A stretch of DNA of 64,000 bases. Source: Torymus aiolomorphi (lineage: Eukaryota; Arthropoda; Insecta; Hymenoptera; Torymidae). Below, piece by piece: positions 10,842 through 21,279 of the stretch. The DNA is taken from the NCBI GenBank assembly GCA_036365515.1, contig CM070874.1:40164083-40228082 (forward strand), given 5' to 3'. The position numbers and the translations under genes were made by a program. Positions within the stretch are counted from its first letter, which is position 1. Each line of letters opens with the position of its first letter. Under the pieces are notes generated by a model. It had not been told where the DNA came from. It was given only the letters and a program-made list of their open reading frames with translations, and searched no databases.

Positions 10842-12533
10842 TCTGTTCGAGCCGGGGTCAGCTGCCGCGCGCGGCACTTGCATACGTCGAAGCCATGTAA
10901 GCAACGTAGAAATACATCTGAGGGCGGCCAAGGCTCCGAACCTGAGGGCTGGGATTAAGTTTTTTTTTTTTTAAGTACTTGGGGCTCACCGCATTTCTTA
11001 CTATTGGTATATATATATATATTTTTTTTTCTTTTTGTTATAGATCTGCTGCTCGAATCTGTGCAGTCCTGGTCTGTCAATTTATATGAAGTAAAAAAAT
11101 ATTCTATTATCATATAATTATAATATTTTGTAATAAGTATATGTTTTGTTTAATTAATAAAACTGTATTTTAACTTCATTTGTTTGTATGTTTATTTCTG
11201 GATACCTTTCCTTTACTCCACTGAGTTCCCAATTATTTCTTACAAAAATATAAAAAATCAAAAAATTCTGTTTCGAGAAAAACCCGCTGCTAACTGCTTT
11301 AGCAGAATGTTCTCTCAAAGAGAATTGATAAGGTACATCAAATAAATTTTTTTTTTTTTTAATGTTCATGTTTTCCGTATATCTTATTTTCCATAAATAC
11401 ATTATTCTAAATGTTTTAGAAAATTATATTTAAAATAGTTATGTAGTAAAAGTTGCTACTTTTTCAAATTCTCAATTGTAAGTCCAAAAAAATAAGACTT
11501 TTAAGTCATCTATTTGACCTCAGAATTCAATCAGTTCCAAGTTTCTTAAGAATCTGTGTTTATGAGATGTAACGCCGAGAAAGTTCTTTAGAATTCGTAA
11601 AATTAGTTAATTTTTCTAAAAAAATATCTACTTTTTCAAATTTGCATTTTTAAGTCAAAAATAACTCGTGAGTAGTTTTAAAATACATAATTTAGAAGGT
11701 AATCAAATGTTTCTCTGTTCCTCTGTTTCCCAAAAAATTTCCCTTTTTATAAATGTTTGTGATACTTAAACTCGCGAATTGACAAATAGTAATGCTGGTT
11801 CATTTGATCGTTATATAATGGGAAGCACCTGCATGGTGTCAGTCGTTCGCAGCGCCGTGGCCGCATGATACTTGCTATGCGGTGACGTTCTTGTGTACTA
11901 ACCTCGAGGCTTATTACATCTGCACATGCGCAGCGGTGTGCGACCGTGCTTGCTTGCGAGAGTCTGCCGATGCGGTCGTCGCACGCAAAATCATATATAT
12001 ATTTTTTCATTTTATTTCTTCTGCTTTTGGCTTTTTTTTGCTTTAGGCTTATTTTCTCTCTACTAAATATATACTCCTATTACTCTTTTTTTTCTAGCCT
12101 TAGATTTACTTGCTTTATACAAATCTTCGTAGTGATAAACTAGAACCTCGAGCGTAGATAGTTGATTTACATTTAGCAGAATACTACCCTTTTATTTAAT
12201 TTACTAGAATGTAGTATATTAACCTTTGTTTGACACACTTCCCTGGTGTAGCATACTTGACACACTGGGGTTATTTGTACCCCATCAATAAAAATGACGT
12301 GGGATCGTTTGTACGGTTTCTTTTTTTCAAATGATTTATTAATATAATTTCTATTTCCTAATATTATTTTATTATGTATATTTTTTCAGTTTCCTAATAT
12401 TTCCTTAGCGGTTTCTTTTTTCAAATGATTTACTAAGATAATATTAATATAATTTCGATTTCCTAATATTGTTTTATTATGTATATTTTTTCAGTTTCCT
12501 AATATACTACCGTCTGTTCCCCGAGAGATAGCA
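10842..12533. other. Non-coding interval with hairpin, possible TTAA-transposon end and duplicated T-rich block
   Basis: No gene is seen. The interval holds a hairpin at 11285-11303 (CTGCTAA...TTAGCAG) shared with other sites, a TTAACCTTTG motif at 12219 resembling a piggyBac-type terminus, and a roughly 95 base tandem duplication at 12319-12505 just before the JmjC gene. Confidence 0.5.
12319..12505 (+). repeat. Tandem duplication (about 95 bp x 2) upstream of the JmjC gene
   Basis: Two imperfect copies start at GTTTCTTTTTTCAAATGATT and end at TTTTTTCAGTTTCCTAATAT. Each contains a strong pyrimidine tract plus CAG, so the duplication creates two candidate 3' splice sites ahead of the ATG at 12534. 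A 5' untranslated exon could be spliced here; this is inference. Confidence 0.55.
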
Positions 12534-13851
12534 ATGGCCCAATTAAATCGAATTGTCTCATCACCTGAGGTGTCTATTGAGTCTCTTTGTTTACGGCGAG
12601 TTGGCGTCAAAGGAGTCTATTTAAACGATAAGGATGGTGGTTCTGTCACTGGAACTCTACAAGATCTAATTCCTCGATTCAAGGTATTCTTCTTAACTCC
12701 TTAATTGTTGTCCCTATTATGATAATTCCTTTATGTTAATTGGAGAAACAAAAAGTACTGATTTTAATTATTAATCAAAAATTTCTTTTCGTTCCAGAGC
12801 GGTGTACCGGCACTTGACTCGACTGCATCTTTGTTGGTTATCGAACAAGCCGTAACTTCGATGATTGAAAGCATTGATGCAGGACGGGAGCGCCCGGTAT
12901 ATGCTATGAATTTCTCTAATGATGGAATGGCGCTGCCCTCATTTCTCAAGGACGCGCCATATCATATCAGTCCGGCGAGAAATCCTGCGATTACTGCTTC
13001 TCCGGGGATAAACGTTCCCTCGTACTATCTCTCCGGCGGGCTCTCGTTTTCGAAGATGCATCCTGAAGACGGGTATCTGGATTCCCTCAACGTGGTGCAT
13101 TGGGGCGAAGCCGATGCCGAAAAGATCTGGATCTTCGTTAATCCAGCTTATTCTCACGCCCTGGGTGACGCCTTGTCGGATATGCTTGGTGACATGAGGG
13201 CCGCTGGAGAGAATGTGTCTTCGTGGGAACCTTTCTGTCGTTATCCGGTGAATCATAAAAGAATTATGATTACTCCAGACTTCATTCGGGCCAAGGGGAT
13301 TCCATAACAAACTGGTGTCCCGATACAGCAGTGTATGTGCGTGAAGCTGTATATCACCAAGTCATCAACAATGGACTGTTATTAGCCGAGGCCGTGAATG
13401 TTGGTGGGCCTTCGTGGAATGGTGGGCTGGCGCAAATCTACTATAAGTGCCCTGACACCGCCATTGACATCATCGTCATATACCCTTCCATGAGTGCCTA
13501 ACGGAGAATGGTGTCAATGTGGCTCCTACGGTTGGTGTGGCGCGAATTCATGCTCGTTGCCATGTGCCGGGAAAAAAGACTGACGTGTTCACTTGTAGAC
13601 TTTGCTCAAACCTTTTTGTAACGTTTAGTGGTTTACAGAGACATTATTTGTCAGTTCACCCCCGTGATAACGCTAAAGTTGGATATATGCTGTGTTCCAC
13701 GTGTAAGAAGCTCATCAGTACCAACCATTTCCGGCGCCATGAGTCTAATTGCCGTGTGGGGGATTCGGTGTGCGAGAAGTGTCGCAGGTCATTCTCGTCC
13801 AGCCAGATTCAAAGGCACCGCTGGACCTGCCTTTATCCGGAGCCTTCTTAA
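12534..13851 (+). pseudogene. JmjC-domain protein with C-terminal zinc fingers (frameshifted)
   Basis: Exon 1 (12534-12683, 50 codons) and exon 2 (from 12798) are joined across a 114 bp GT-AG intron in phase 0. Exon 2 encodes a JmjC (Fe(II)/2-oxoglutarate dioxygenase) domain resembling KDM4/KDM5: MHPEDGYLDSLNVVHWG gives the H-x-E metal ligands (residues about 138 and 140), and AVYHQVINNGLLLAEAVN gives the distal His. The frame is lost at the TAA 13305-13307, resumes one frame over from 13304 to 13501, then shifts again into 13519-13851. That last part holds one C2H2 finger (CRLC...H-x4-H) and two C2HC fingers. All three metal ligands survive although the gene is broken. JmjC followed by C2H2 fingers is known from plant ELF6/REF6 but is not an ordinary animal layout. 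No JmjN or PHD domain is visible. Confidence 0.7.
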
Positions 13852-13981
13852 ATTCTCCTACAGGGCATTCTAATATATGTATGTGTTGTGTCTTTGTCTT
13901 ATATGTGTCTCTTTCTGTGTCCGTCCAACTTTTGTGCTGATGTTGCCGAAGTGTCCCCACGAAATGGCTTGGTTTCCAGAA
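13852..13981. other. Short intergenic spacer
   Basis: 130 bases between the zinc-finger stop and the promoter of the next gene; T/G-rich, no feature seen. Confidence 0.4.
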
Positions 13982-14015
13982 TATATAAGGCGCGGCACGA
14001 CTGCTAGTTTCAGTT
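13982..14015 (+). promoter_or_regulatory. TATA plus initiator core promoter of gene C
   Basis: TATATAA (13982-13988) is followed 30 bases later by TTCAGTTG (14009-14016), a good match to the arthropod TCAGT initiator. The start ATG follows at 14039 after a short leader. The spacing is textbook for insect Pol II promoters. Confidence 0.75.
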
Positions 14016-14038
14016 GAAGAAGTCAGTCAGCAATCACA

Positions 14039-15217
14039 ATGTCTTTCTCCGGACGTTACATCAACTCCCAATTTATCATCCACATTGGCCATCCCGACAT
14101 GATACCGGCGCCGGTGTCACATAATTATTCTAATCGTGTGAGTTGTAACATCCTTTATAATTTCGATTTGGTCATCTGGTTGTTTGCTTGTTAGTTTTTT
14201 TTTGTGTCAATATACATGTTTTCTCCTCTTGACAGGCGTGTCGTGCGCGGGGACGTAATGCGCGTGGTCGAAGCTGCTCCCGGCCTTGCCCTATGCCAAC
14301 CTGGCAGGCTTTTCCTTCGGAGTGCGAAAGTTCTGCCAGGGCTGAGCCACCTTGCGGGACCGAGGAGCGGTCGTGGTCACCAACCGCGAGGAATCCACAA
14401 CAGGGTTTCCCTCGCTTCAATGGACCGCAGCCGCCTCCCACCTGGTTTGCTCTAATCTTCAGACCGACCTTAGGGCAGATGCGGCAGGCCTTATCGGCTC
14501 GAGTGAGGGATGCCCGGTGATGTACGACTGCGAGACGAATGCAGGTAATATGCGTACATAGTCATGTTTTTTCTTTTTCTTTCTATCTCTTTTTTTTTTT
14601 TTTAATGTAGGGAAAAAATTGACAATTCTCCCACAGTGCCATTGGTATATTGCTTGATTCTCTTATTTAATAATAATTCTCTTATTACAGCGTTCCCGTA
14701 GTAATCTGAGAAGGCAGCACTTGCCCCCCCCCCCCTCCAAAGTGTTGTAGACTCCGAGGTATCACCTGAAATGGAGCAATGGTGCCCACCTCCCACGGCA
14801 GATGACCATCCTAACGGTGCTTTTATGAGCGGGCAAGGCTCGGCTCGGTGATCCGTACTTAATCGCCAGGGTTCTCCTTCTATCAGTATTGGTAGTCGTG
14901 AACCTGATTTTAGTCCGGTTCGGTCATCTGAGGCCACGGCGGAGTATCCTTGCCAGACTATCACCGCGCCTGACGTCCAGAGGTTCACTTCTCCTCCGAG
15001 GTCTTCTTCACCTAATGAGTCGGGGCAGGCCGAGGAGACCAGCGGAATGAACACCCGATGTGGAGCTCCCGTCTGTCACCCTACGGATTGCCGACGTATG
15101 GCTTGTCGCTTTATACCGTCTACAATTCCTGGTGCTGCGTCGCCCCGACGAAGAGGATCCTGTCAGACGCCTCCCCCGTCGTACGATAGTGTTTCACGTG
15201 ATTCAAATTTTTCTGAA

Positions 15218-15220
<3 letters not shown>
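14039..15220 (+). pseudogene. Arg-rich protein with Ser/Pro-rich C-terminus, three exons (gene C, paralogue of gene A, broken)
   Basis: Exons 14039-14137, 14236-14544 and 14691-15220 are joined by GT-AG introns, all in phase 0. Exon 1 is short (33 codons). Exon 2 opens with ACRARGRNARGRSC and ends with a helical segment (MRQALSARVRDAR), matching the order in gene A. Breaks are a TGA at 14518-14520, a 12-C run at 14724-14735 that throws the frame (10 or 13 Cs would restore it), and a TGA at 14849-14851. The third exon frame is otherwise open to TGA 15218-15220, Ser/Pro-rich, ending with PPPSYDSVSRDSNFSE. The family is unknown. Basic N-terminus plus a PPPSY tail recalls gag-like or scaffold proteins, but this is only a resemblance. 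The (TA)n tract begins right at the stop. Confidence 0.6.

Positions 15221-15285
<65 letters not shown>
15220..15285. repeat. (TA)n microsatellite
   Basis: About 33 TA units. The large palindromic transposon starts directly inside this tract, and a short TA tract lies at its other end (20229-20240), as expected for an element that inserts at TA. Confidence 0.9.
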
Positions 15286-15289
<4 letters not shown>

Positions 15290-15917
15290 GGTGACCCATT
15301 TTAATCGCTACACCCGGATTTTTCGGATCCTAAGACAGATAGGAAAAAATGATTCAGACAAAAGTTGTAGGGGACGAAGGGGGCCAAACGATGGTCCTAA
15401 CAGCTTTGATCTTGAACTTGACCTTCAAGGTTATTTCAAGGTCAAGTGGTTTTTTTTATTAGGAACACCTATTTTTGACCCCGGATTCGGAAAGAGCGGG
15501 AAATTTTACGTTCAAAATCATATTGAGACATTTTTTTCAAGGTCATTTCAAGGTCATTTCAAGGCCAAATGAAGGTCGAACTCCGAAAAATCCATTTTAA
15601 GTCGTTTTTTCCATGAGTCACAGGCTTAAGTGGTTCAAACTGATCGTAGGTTTAATAGGGAAACCCACACACCCAAAACTTTCACATCCTAGTAAACAAA
15701 TATCAAACTTGCACATCCGAACCCCATGCTCTTCATAGCCTCACATGCTAAACTGTTACACCAGACATCCCCCAGTCCCACACATCTCTACCCCATGTCT
15801 GATGTTTGTCTAACGGAAACTTCAAGATCATTAAAGCTTCTGTTGTAAATGTGTCAACCTTACATTTAGCGCTACCCAGAAACAACGACGTGGATGTAGT
15901 AAGGATTGTTTCCTTTG

Positions 15918-16250
15918 GAGTGCTTGATTAAAGTGAGCCCCTTGCCTCTCACTGTTCAGGGTGCTTGATTTAAGTGAGTCCCTTCGCCTCTCACTGATCG
16001 GGGTGCTTGATTAAAGTGAGTCCCCTTGCCTCTCACTGTTCAGGGTGCTTGATTTAAGTGAGTCCCTTCGCCTCTCACTGATCGGGGTGCTTGATTAAAG
16101 TGAGTCCCCTTGCCTCTCACTGTTCAGGGTGCTTGATTTAAGTGAGTCCCTTCGCCTCTCACTGATCGGGGTGCTTGATTAAAGTGAGTCCCCTTGCCTC
16201 TCACTGTTCAGGGTGCTTGATTTAAGTGAGTCCCTTCGCCTCTCACTTAT
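15918..16250. repeat. 45 bp minisatellite, left arm
   Basis: About seven to eight copies of GTGCTTGATT(A/T)AAGTGAGTCCC(C/T)T(T)CGCCTCTCACTG units, two variants alternating so the true period is about 90 bases. It abuts the 3' end of the transposase gene. Confidence 0.85.
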
Positions 16251-16258
16251 GTGTTTAT

Positions 16259-17321
16259 CTAAACTCGAAGAAAATGTTCGAAATTACGACCACTTGCTTC
16301 CAGGCACATAGCCAAACGCCTTTGGAAGTGGCGAACGGTGTTTAGCAAAGTTTGCCTTGGAATGGCAGCGCATGCTCGACGAATTCTGTCCATCATGTCT
16401 ACTCTTGTGGTGGGTCTTTCCTCAAAAACGGCATTTTTTAAATACCCCCATAAGTAAAATCTGGTGCTGTAAGATCTGGTGAGCAAGCAGGCCATTCAAC
16501 CGGACCACCTCGACCAATCTATCTGTTACCATACTGCTCATTCAAAAAAGTCCTGACAATTTGAGCGAAATGTGGTGTTGCGCCGTCCTGCTGGAGCCAC
16601 ATTCTTCGTCGCGTTTCTAAGTCAACATCTTCCATCAATACAGGTAGTTCATCTCTTATTAGCGTTAAGTACGTGTGTTGATTAACATTTTCTTCGAAAA
16701 AATAAGGGCCAATCACACATCCATTAATAATCCCACACCATACCATAATACTCCATCGTCTTTGATGGTTTACAGTTCTGACCCAATGAGGATTAACATC
16801 AGACCAGTAATGACAATTATGTCTATTCAATTCCCCATCACTTTGAAATTTTGCCTCATCAGAAAAAGAACAAAATTAAAAAAGTCTGGATCATTTTCTA
16901 TCATTTGTAAAGCCCATTGGCAAAACACAATACGCTGTTGAAAATGAGCAAACTGTAGCTCTTGGACCAGAGTAATATGATACGCATGATATCTAAGCAC
17001 CTTCATAATTCTTAAAAATGTACTTTTTGGAAGACCGAATTCCCTTTCGATTCGACGAGCGCTTATCTGTGGGTCAAGATGAATTATTGCCAGAATAGTC
17101 ACAACCCGATTATCATTTTCATCATATTGATGGCGCCTACGTTGACGAACCATGTGTCCACCACGAGCTCTTTGAGTTAAACGTCTTATAGCCATAGCGT
17201 CAGGGTGTCGTCTGTCTGGATAGCGTTCAGCATAAATTCTTGCCGCAGCACGATAATTACTTCGGCTTTCTCCTAAAGCCAAAATCATGTCAACGATCTC
17301 GTTGGGCGGATAGTCACCCAT
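16259..17321 (-). pseudogene. DDE transposase, left-arm copy (frameshifts and stop)
   Basis: Same gene as at 18192-19255 in the other arm. The N-terminal half (17321-16827, from MGDYPPNEIVDMI) has a helix-turn-helix region with RRIEREFGLPKSTFLRIMK. Frame breaks: a T run one base shorter than the other arm near 16866 (just before the SDEAKF box), a TGG to TAG change near 16521, and the same single-base T deficit after SPDLTAPDF found in the other arm. The catalytic region otherwise keeps WLQQDGATPHF and WPACSPDL. Inactive. Confidence 0.85.
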
Positions 17322-18191
17322 TTCAGAGCCAGCTATTAAATACTATTAAATTTGTATAGTGAAATGGTATCAAAAATATTAATAATTATAATATTTGCCC
17401 GTATACGGTCGCGACCAAAAAAGAAAAATGTTCCTAAATTATGGTAACTTTATCTGACTAAGTGTATTTGCCAAAAGTACTCCGATTGTCACACTTTTGT
17501 AATTGTAAGTTTTATAATAAAGTAATAATCATTAAATTATTTAAAATTGAACTGCACATAATACTAAAACTTGCTTTTATTTTAAATATTGTGAATTATT
17601 GCCGTTCAAACTTGAGAAATACTAATATTGATAATGTAATCATTAAAGGCACATTTACAAATAATTTCTGTTCCGTCAAGATTTTTGTACAAAAAAGAAA
17701 TTTGTATCTTTATTCTTTTGAAAGTTATGATTTTTCTTTTTAAACAATGACATTTTTTTACAGCTCATATCTTTAATTTACTCATAACTTTCAAAAGAAT
17801 AAAGATACAACATTTCTTTTTTGTACAAAAATCTTGACGGAACAGAAATTATTTGTAAATGTGCCTTTAATGATTACATTATCAATATTAGTATTTCTCA
17901 AGTTTGAACGGCAATAATTCACAATATTTAAAATAAAAGCAAGTTTTAGTATTATGTGCAGTTCAAATTAGAAATAATTTAATGATTATTACTTTATTAT
18001 AAAACTTACAATTACAAAAGTGTGACAATCGGAGTACTTTTGGCAAATACACTTAGTCAGATAAAGTTACCATAATTTAGGAACATTTTTCTTTTTGGTC
18101 GCGATCGTATACGGGCAAATATTATAATTATTAATATTTTTTATACCATTTCACTATTCAAATTTAATAGTAATTAATAGCTGGTTCTGAA
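17322..18191. other. Palindrome centre, non-coding
   Basis: AT-rich sequence of both arms meeting at the 51 bp spacer 17731-17781. No gene; the two transposase genes start on either side and diverge from here, so it would hold their promoters. Confidence 0.6.
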
Positions 18192-19255
18192 ATGGCTGAC
18201 TATCCGCCCAACGAGATCGTTGACATGATGTTGGCTTTAGGAGAAAGCCGAAGTAATTATCGTGCTGCGGCAACAATTTATGCTGAACGCTATCCAGACA
18301 GACGACACCCTGACGCTATGACTATCAGACGTTTAACTCAAAGAGCTCGTGGTGGACACATGGTTCGTCAACGTAGGCGCCATCAATATGATGAAAATGA
18401 TAATCGGGTTGTGACTATTCTAGCAATAATTCATCTTGACCCACAGATAAGCGCTCGTCGAATCGAAAGGGAAATCGGTCTTCCAAAAAGTACATTTTTA
18501 AGAATTATGAAGGTGCTTAGATATCATGCGTATCATATTACTCTGGTCCAAGAGCTACAGTTTGCTCATTTTCAACAGCGTATTGTGTTTTGCCAATGGG
18601 CTTTACAAATGATAGAAAATGATCCAGACTTTTTTAATTTTGTTCTTTTTTCTGATGAGGCAAAATTTCAAAGTGATGGGGAATTGAATAGACATAATTG
18701 TCATTACTGGTCTGATGTTAATCCTCATTGGGTCAGAACTGTAAACCATCAAAGACGATGGAGTATTATGGTATGGTGTGGGATTATTAATGGATGTGTG
18801 ATTGGCCCTTATTTTTTCGAAGAAAATGTTAATCAACACACGTACTTAACGCTAATAAGAGATGAACTACCTGTATTGATGGAAGATGTTGACTTAGAAA
18901 CGCGACGAAGAATGTGGCTCCAGCAGGACGGCGCAACACCACATTTCGCTCAAATTGTCAGGGCTTTTTTGAATGAGCAGTATGGTAACAGATGGATTGG
19001 TCGAGGTGGTCCGGTTGAATGGCCTGCTTGCTCACCAGATCTTACAGCACCAGATTTTACTTATGGGGATATTTAAAAAATGCCGTTTTTGAGGAAAGAC
19101 CCACCACAAGAGTAGACATGATGGACAGAATTCGTCGAGCATGCGCTGCCATTCCAAGGCAAACTTTGCTAAACACCGTTCACCACTTCCAAAGGCGTTT
19201 GGCTATGTGCCTGGAAGCAAGTGGTCGTAATTTCGAACATTTTCTTCGAGTTTAG
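18192..19255 (+). pseudogene. DDE transposase, right-arm copy (single frameshift)
   Basis: ORF 18192-19076 (294 codons) followed by the overlapping frame 19019-19255. The N-terminus (YPPNEIVDM...YRAAATIYAERYPDRRHP) is the DUF4817-like region found with many insect DDE_3 transposases, then a helix-turn-helix, then catalytic blocks FVLFSDEAKF (first Asp region about residue 155), IMVWCGIINGC, WLQQDGATPHF and WPACSPDLTAPDF. The protein would continue as YLWGYLKNAVFEERPTTR, but one T is missing (about 19060). The other arm has the same deficit, so it predates the inverted duplication or is bypassed by frameshifting. It would cut and join the element ends in the nucleus. Confidence 0.85.
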
Positions 19256-19265
19256 ATAAACACAT

Positions 19266-19603
19266 AAGTGAGAGGCGAAGGGACTCACTTAAATCAAGCA
19301 CCCTGAACAGTGAGAGGCAAGGGGACTCACTTTAATCAAGCACCCCGATCAGTGAGAGGCGAAGGGACTCACTTAAATCAAGCACCCTGAACAGTGAGAG
19401 GCAAGGGGACTCACTTTAATCAAGCACCCCGATCAGTGAGAGGCGAAGGGACTCACTTAAATCAAGCACCCTGAACAGTGAGAGGCAAGGGGACTCACTT
19501 TAATCAAGCTCCCCGATCAGTGTGAGGCGAAGGGACTCACTTAAATCAAGCACCCAGAACAGTGAGAGGCAAGGGGACTCACTTTAATCAAGCACCCCAA
19601 AGG
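19266..19603. repeat. 45 bp minisatellite, right arm
   Basis: Reverse-complement counterpart of 15918-16250 with about seven to eight units; a few private substitutions (for example CAAGCTCCCC near 19505) show independent change since duplication. Confidence 0.85.
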
Positions 19604-20232
19604 AAACAATCCTTACTACGTCCACGTCGTTGTTTCTGGGTAGCGCTAAACGTAAGGTTGACACATTTACAACAGAAGCTTTAATGATCTTGAAGTTTCC
19701 GTTAAACAAACATCAGACATGGGGTAGAGATGTGTGGGACTGGGGGATGTCTGGTGTAACAGTTTAGCATGTGAGGCTATGAAGAGCATGGGGTTCGGAT
19801 GTGCAAGTTTGATATTTGTTTACTAGGATGTGAAAGTTTTGGGTGTGTGGGTTTCCCTATTAAACCTACGATCAGTTTGAACCACTTAAGCCTGTGACTC
19901 ATGGAAAAAACGACTTAAAATGGATTTTTCAGAGTTCGACCTTCATTTGGCCTTGAAATGACCTTGAAATGACCTTGAAAAAAAATGTCTCAATATGATT
20001 TTGAACGTAAAATTTCCCGCTCTTTCCGAATCCGGGGTCAAAAATAGGTGTTCCTATTAAAAAAAACCACTTGACCTTGAAATAACCTTGAAGGTCAAGT
20101 TCAAGGTCAAAGCTGTTAGGACCATCGTTTGGCCCCCTTCGTCCCCTACAACTTTTGTCTGAATCATTTTTTCCTATCTGTCTTAGGATCTGAAAAATCC
20201 TGGTGTAGCGATTAAAATGGGTCACCGTGTAT

Positions 20233-21279
20233 ATATATATGAGTGTGTGTATTATATATAATATATGTTATCTTGTTTTTTTTCTTATATGCTCGCTTAT
20301 GTTTTTATTTATCTCCCTACTGTTTCCTACCGTCCTATCTTACCTTAATAATCAAAAACCCGCTGCCAACTGAATTAGCAGAATGCTTTTTCAAAGAGTA
20401 TCTTCAATATTTTTATGACATTTTTTTTTCATTCAAATTAAAAATTACAGCTTAAAGTTAAAACAGTATTCTTAATTCGCGTTTTAATTAAAACCCGAGA
20501 TCAGAGAAGGAGTAAAATGTTCAAATAAATTGTTACTTCTTATTAGAAAATCGCTATTCGTCTCCTTCGAAATCTTTGATTTGAAAATTTTCACTGTTAC
20601 AAGGCTTCCTCCTTGAGAAAGCAAACAAATCGCCAATATAAAGTTCGTAGAAAGAAAACGTTGGAACTTGGAGTAGCTATATTAGAATATTTCATTTTTC
20701 TACCTTATTTTTATTCTATATCTGATTGTATATTACTCCATTGTATTTTCGTTCTATGTTCTATTCTCTGATTATTTATATATTTTTTTTTTGTTCTCAT
20801 ATTTTAGTATAACTTTTCCTATCCTATTTTATTTGATTCCATGTTTCATTTCTATGTATTAACATATACAAACTTCTTTTTTTCTTATTTTTTATTCCAT
20901 GTTTTATTTTTATATATTTTTCGCTACTCTGTTACATTCTCTAACATATCTTTTTTCTTTTTCTACAATTGTGTAGTTTACATAGCGGGAAATCTCTAAA
21001 TGGTCTCCGACTTTGTAATTACAATTCAATTTACTTACTATTAAAAGAGTCAGTCCATTCAATTTGTACTGGTTATATATTTTCTTGCTTCCGAATCATA
21101 TTTCTTTTACGGGCTACCACTGAGTACCGTATTTTTCGTAAAAATTCTCTTATTTTGGGAAAGTATAACGTTCTATGATGTGATAATATCATATCAATTG
21201 TTATGTCTTTGACTTGTGCGGCGTCTGAGGGGCCGTAAAAATTTATTTAAATTTAATATGATTATTTAACTCCCTGTGT
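20233..21279. other. Non-coding AT-rich interval
   Basis: No gene is seen. It contains a hairpin-bearing block at 20350-20380 (CCGCTGCCAACTG...TTAGCAGAATG) resembling those at 11275 and 45868, plus T-rich tracts 20760-20960. Confidence 0.4.

Larger units (their letters stand above)
15286..20232. mobile_element. 4.95 kb palindromic Tc1/mariner-like (IS630-type) element, two inverted copies
   Basis: Left arm 15286-17730 and right arm 17782-20232 are near-identical reverse complements of about 2.45 kb separated by a 51 bp AT-rich spacer. Each arm, from outside in, has a roughly 300 bp end starting ACACGGTGACCC, a noncoding stretch, a 45 bp minisatellite, a DDE transposase gene pointing outwards, and AT-rich sequence to the centre. 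The TA context at both ends fits TA-target insertion. The arms differ by a few substitutions and indels, so the inverted duplication is fairly recent. Confidence 0.85.

Noticed and set aside
14172..15054. Minus-strand ORFs opposite gene C
   Set aside because: Shadow frames; the plus-strand exons have promoter, splice sites and phase agreement.
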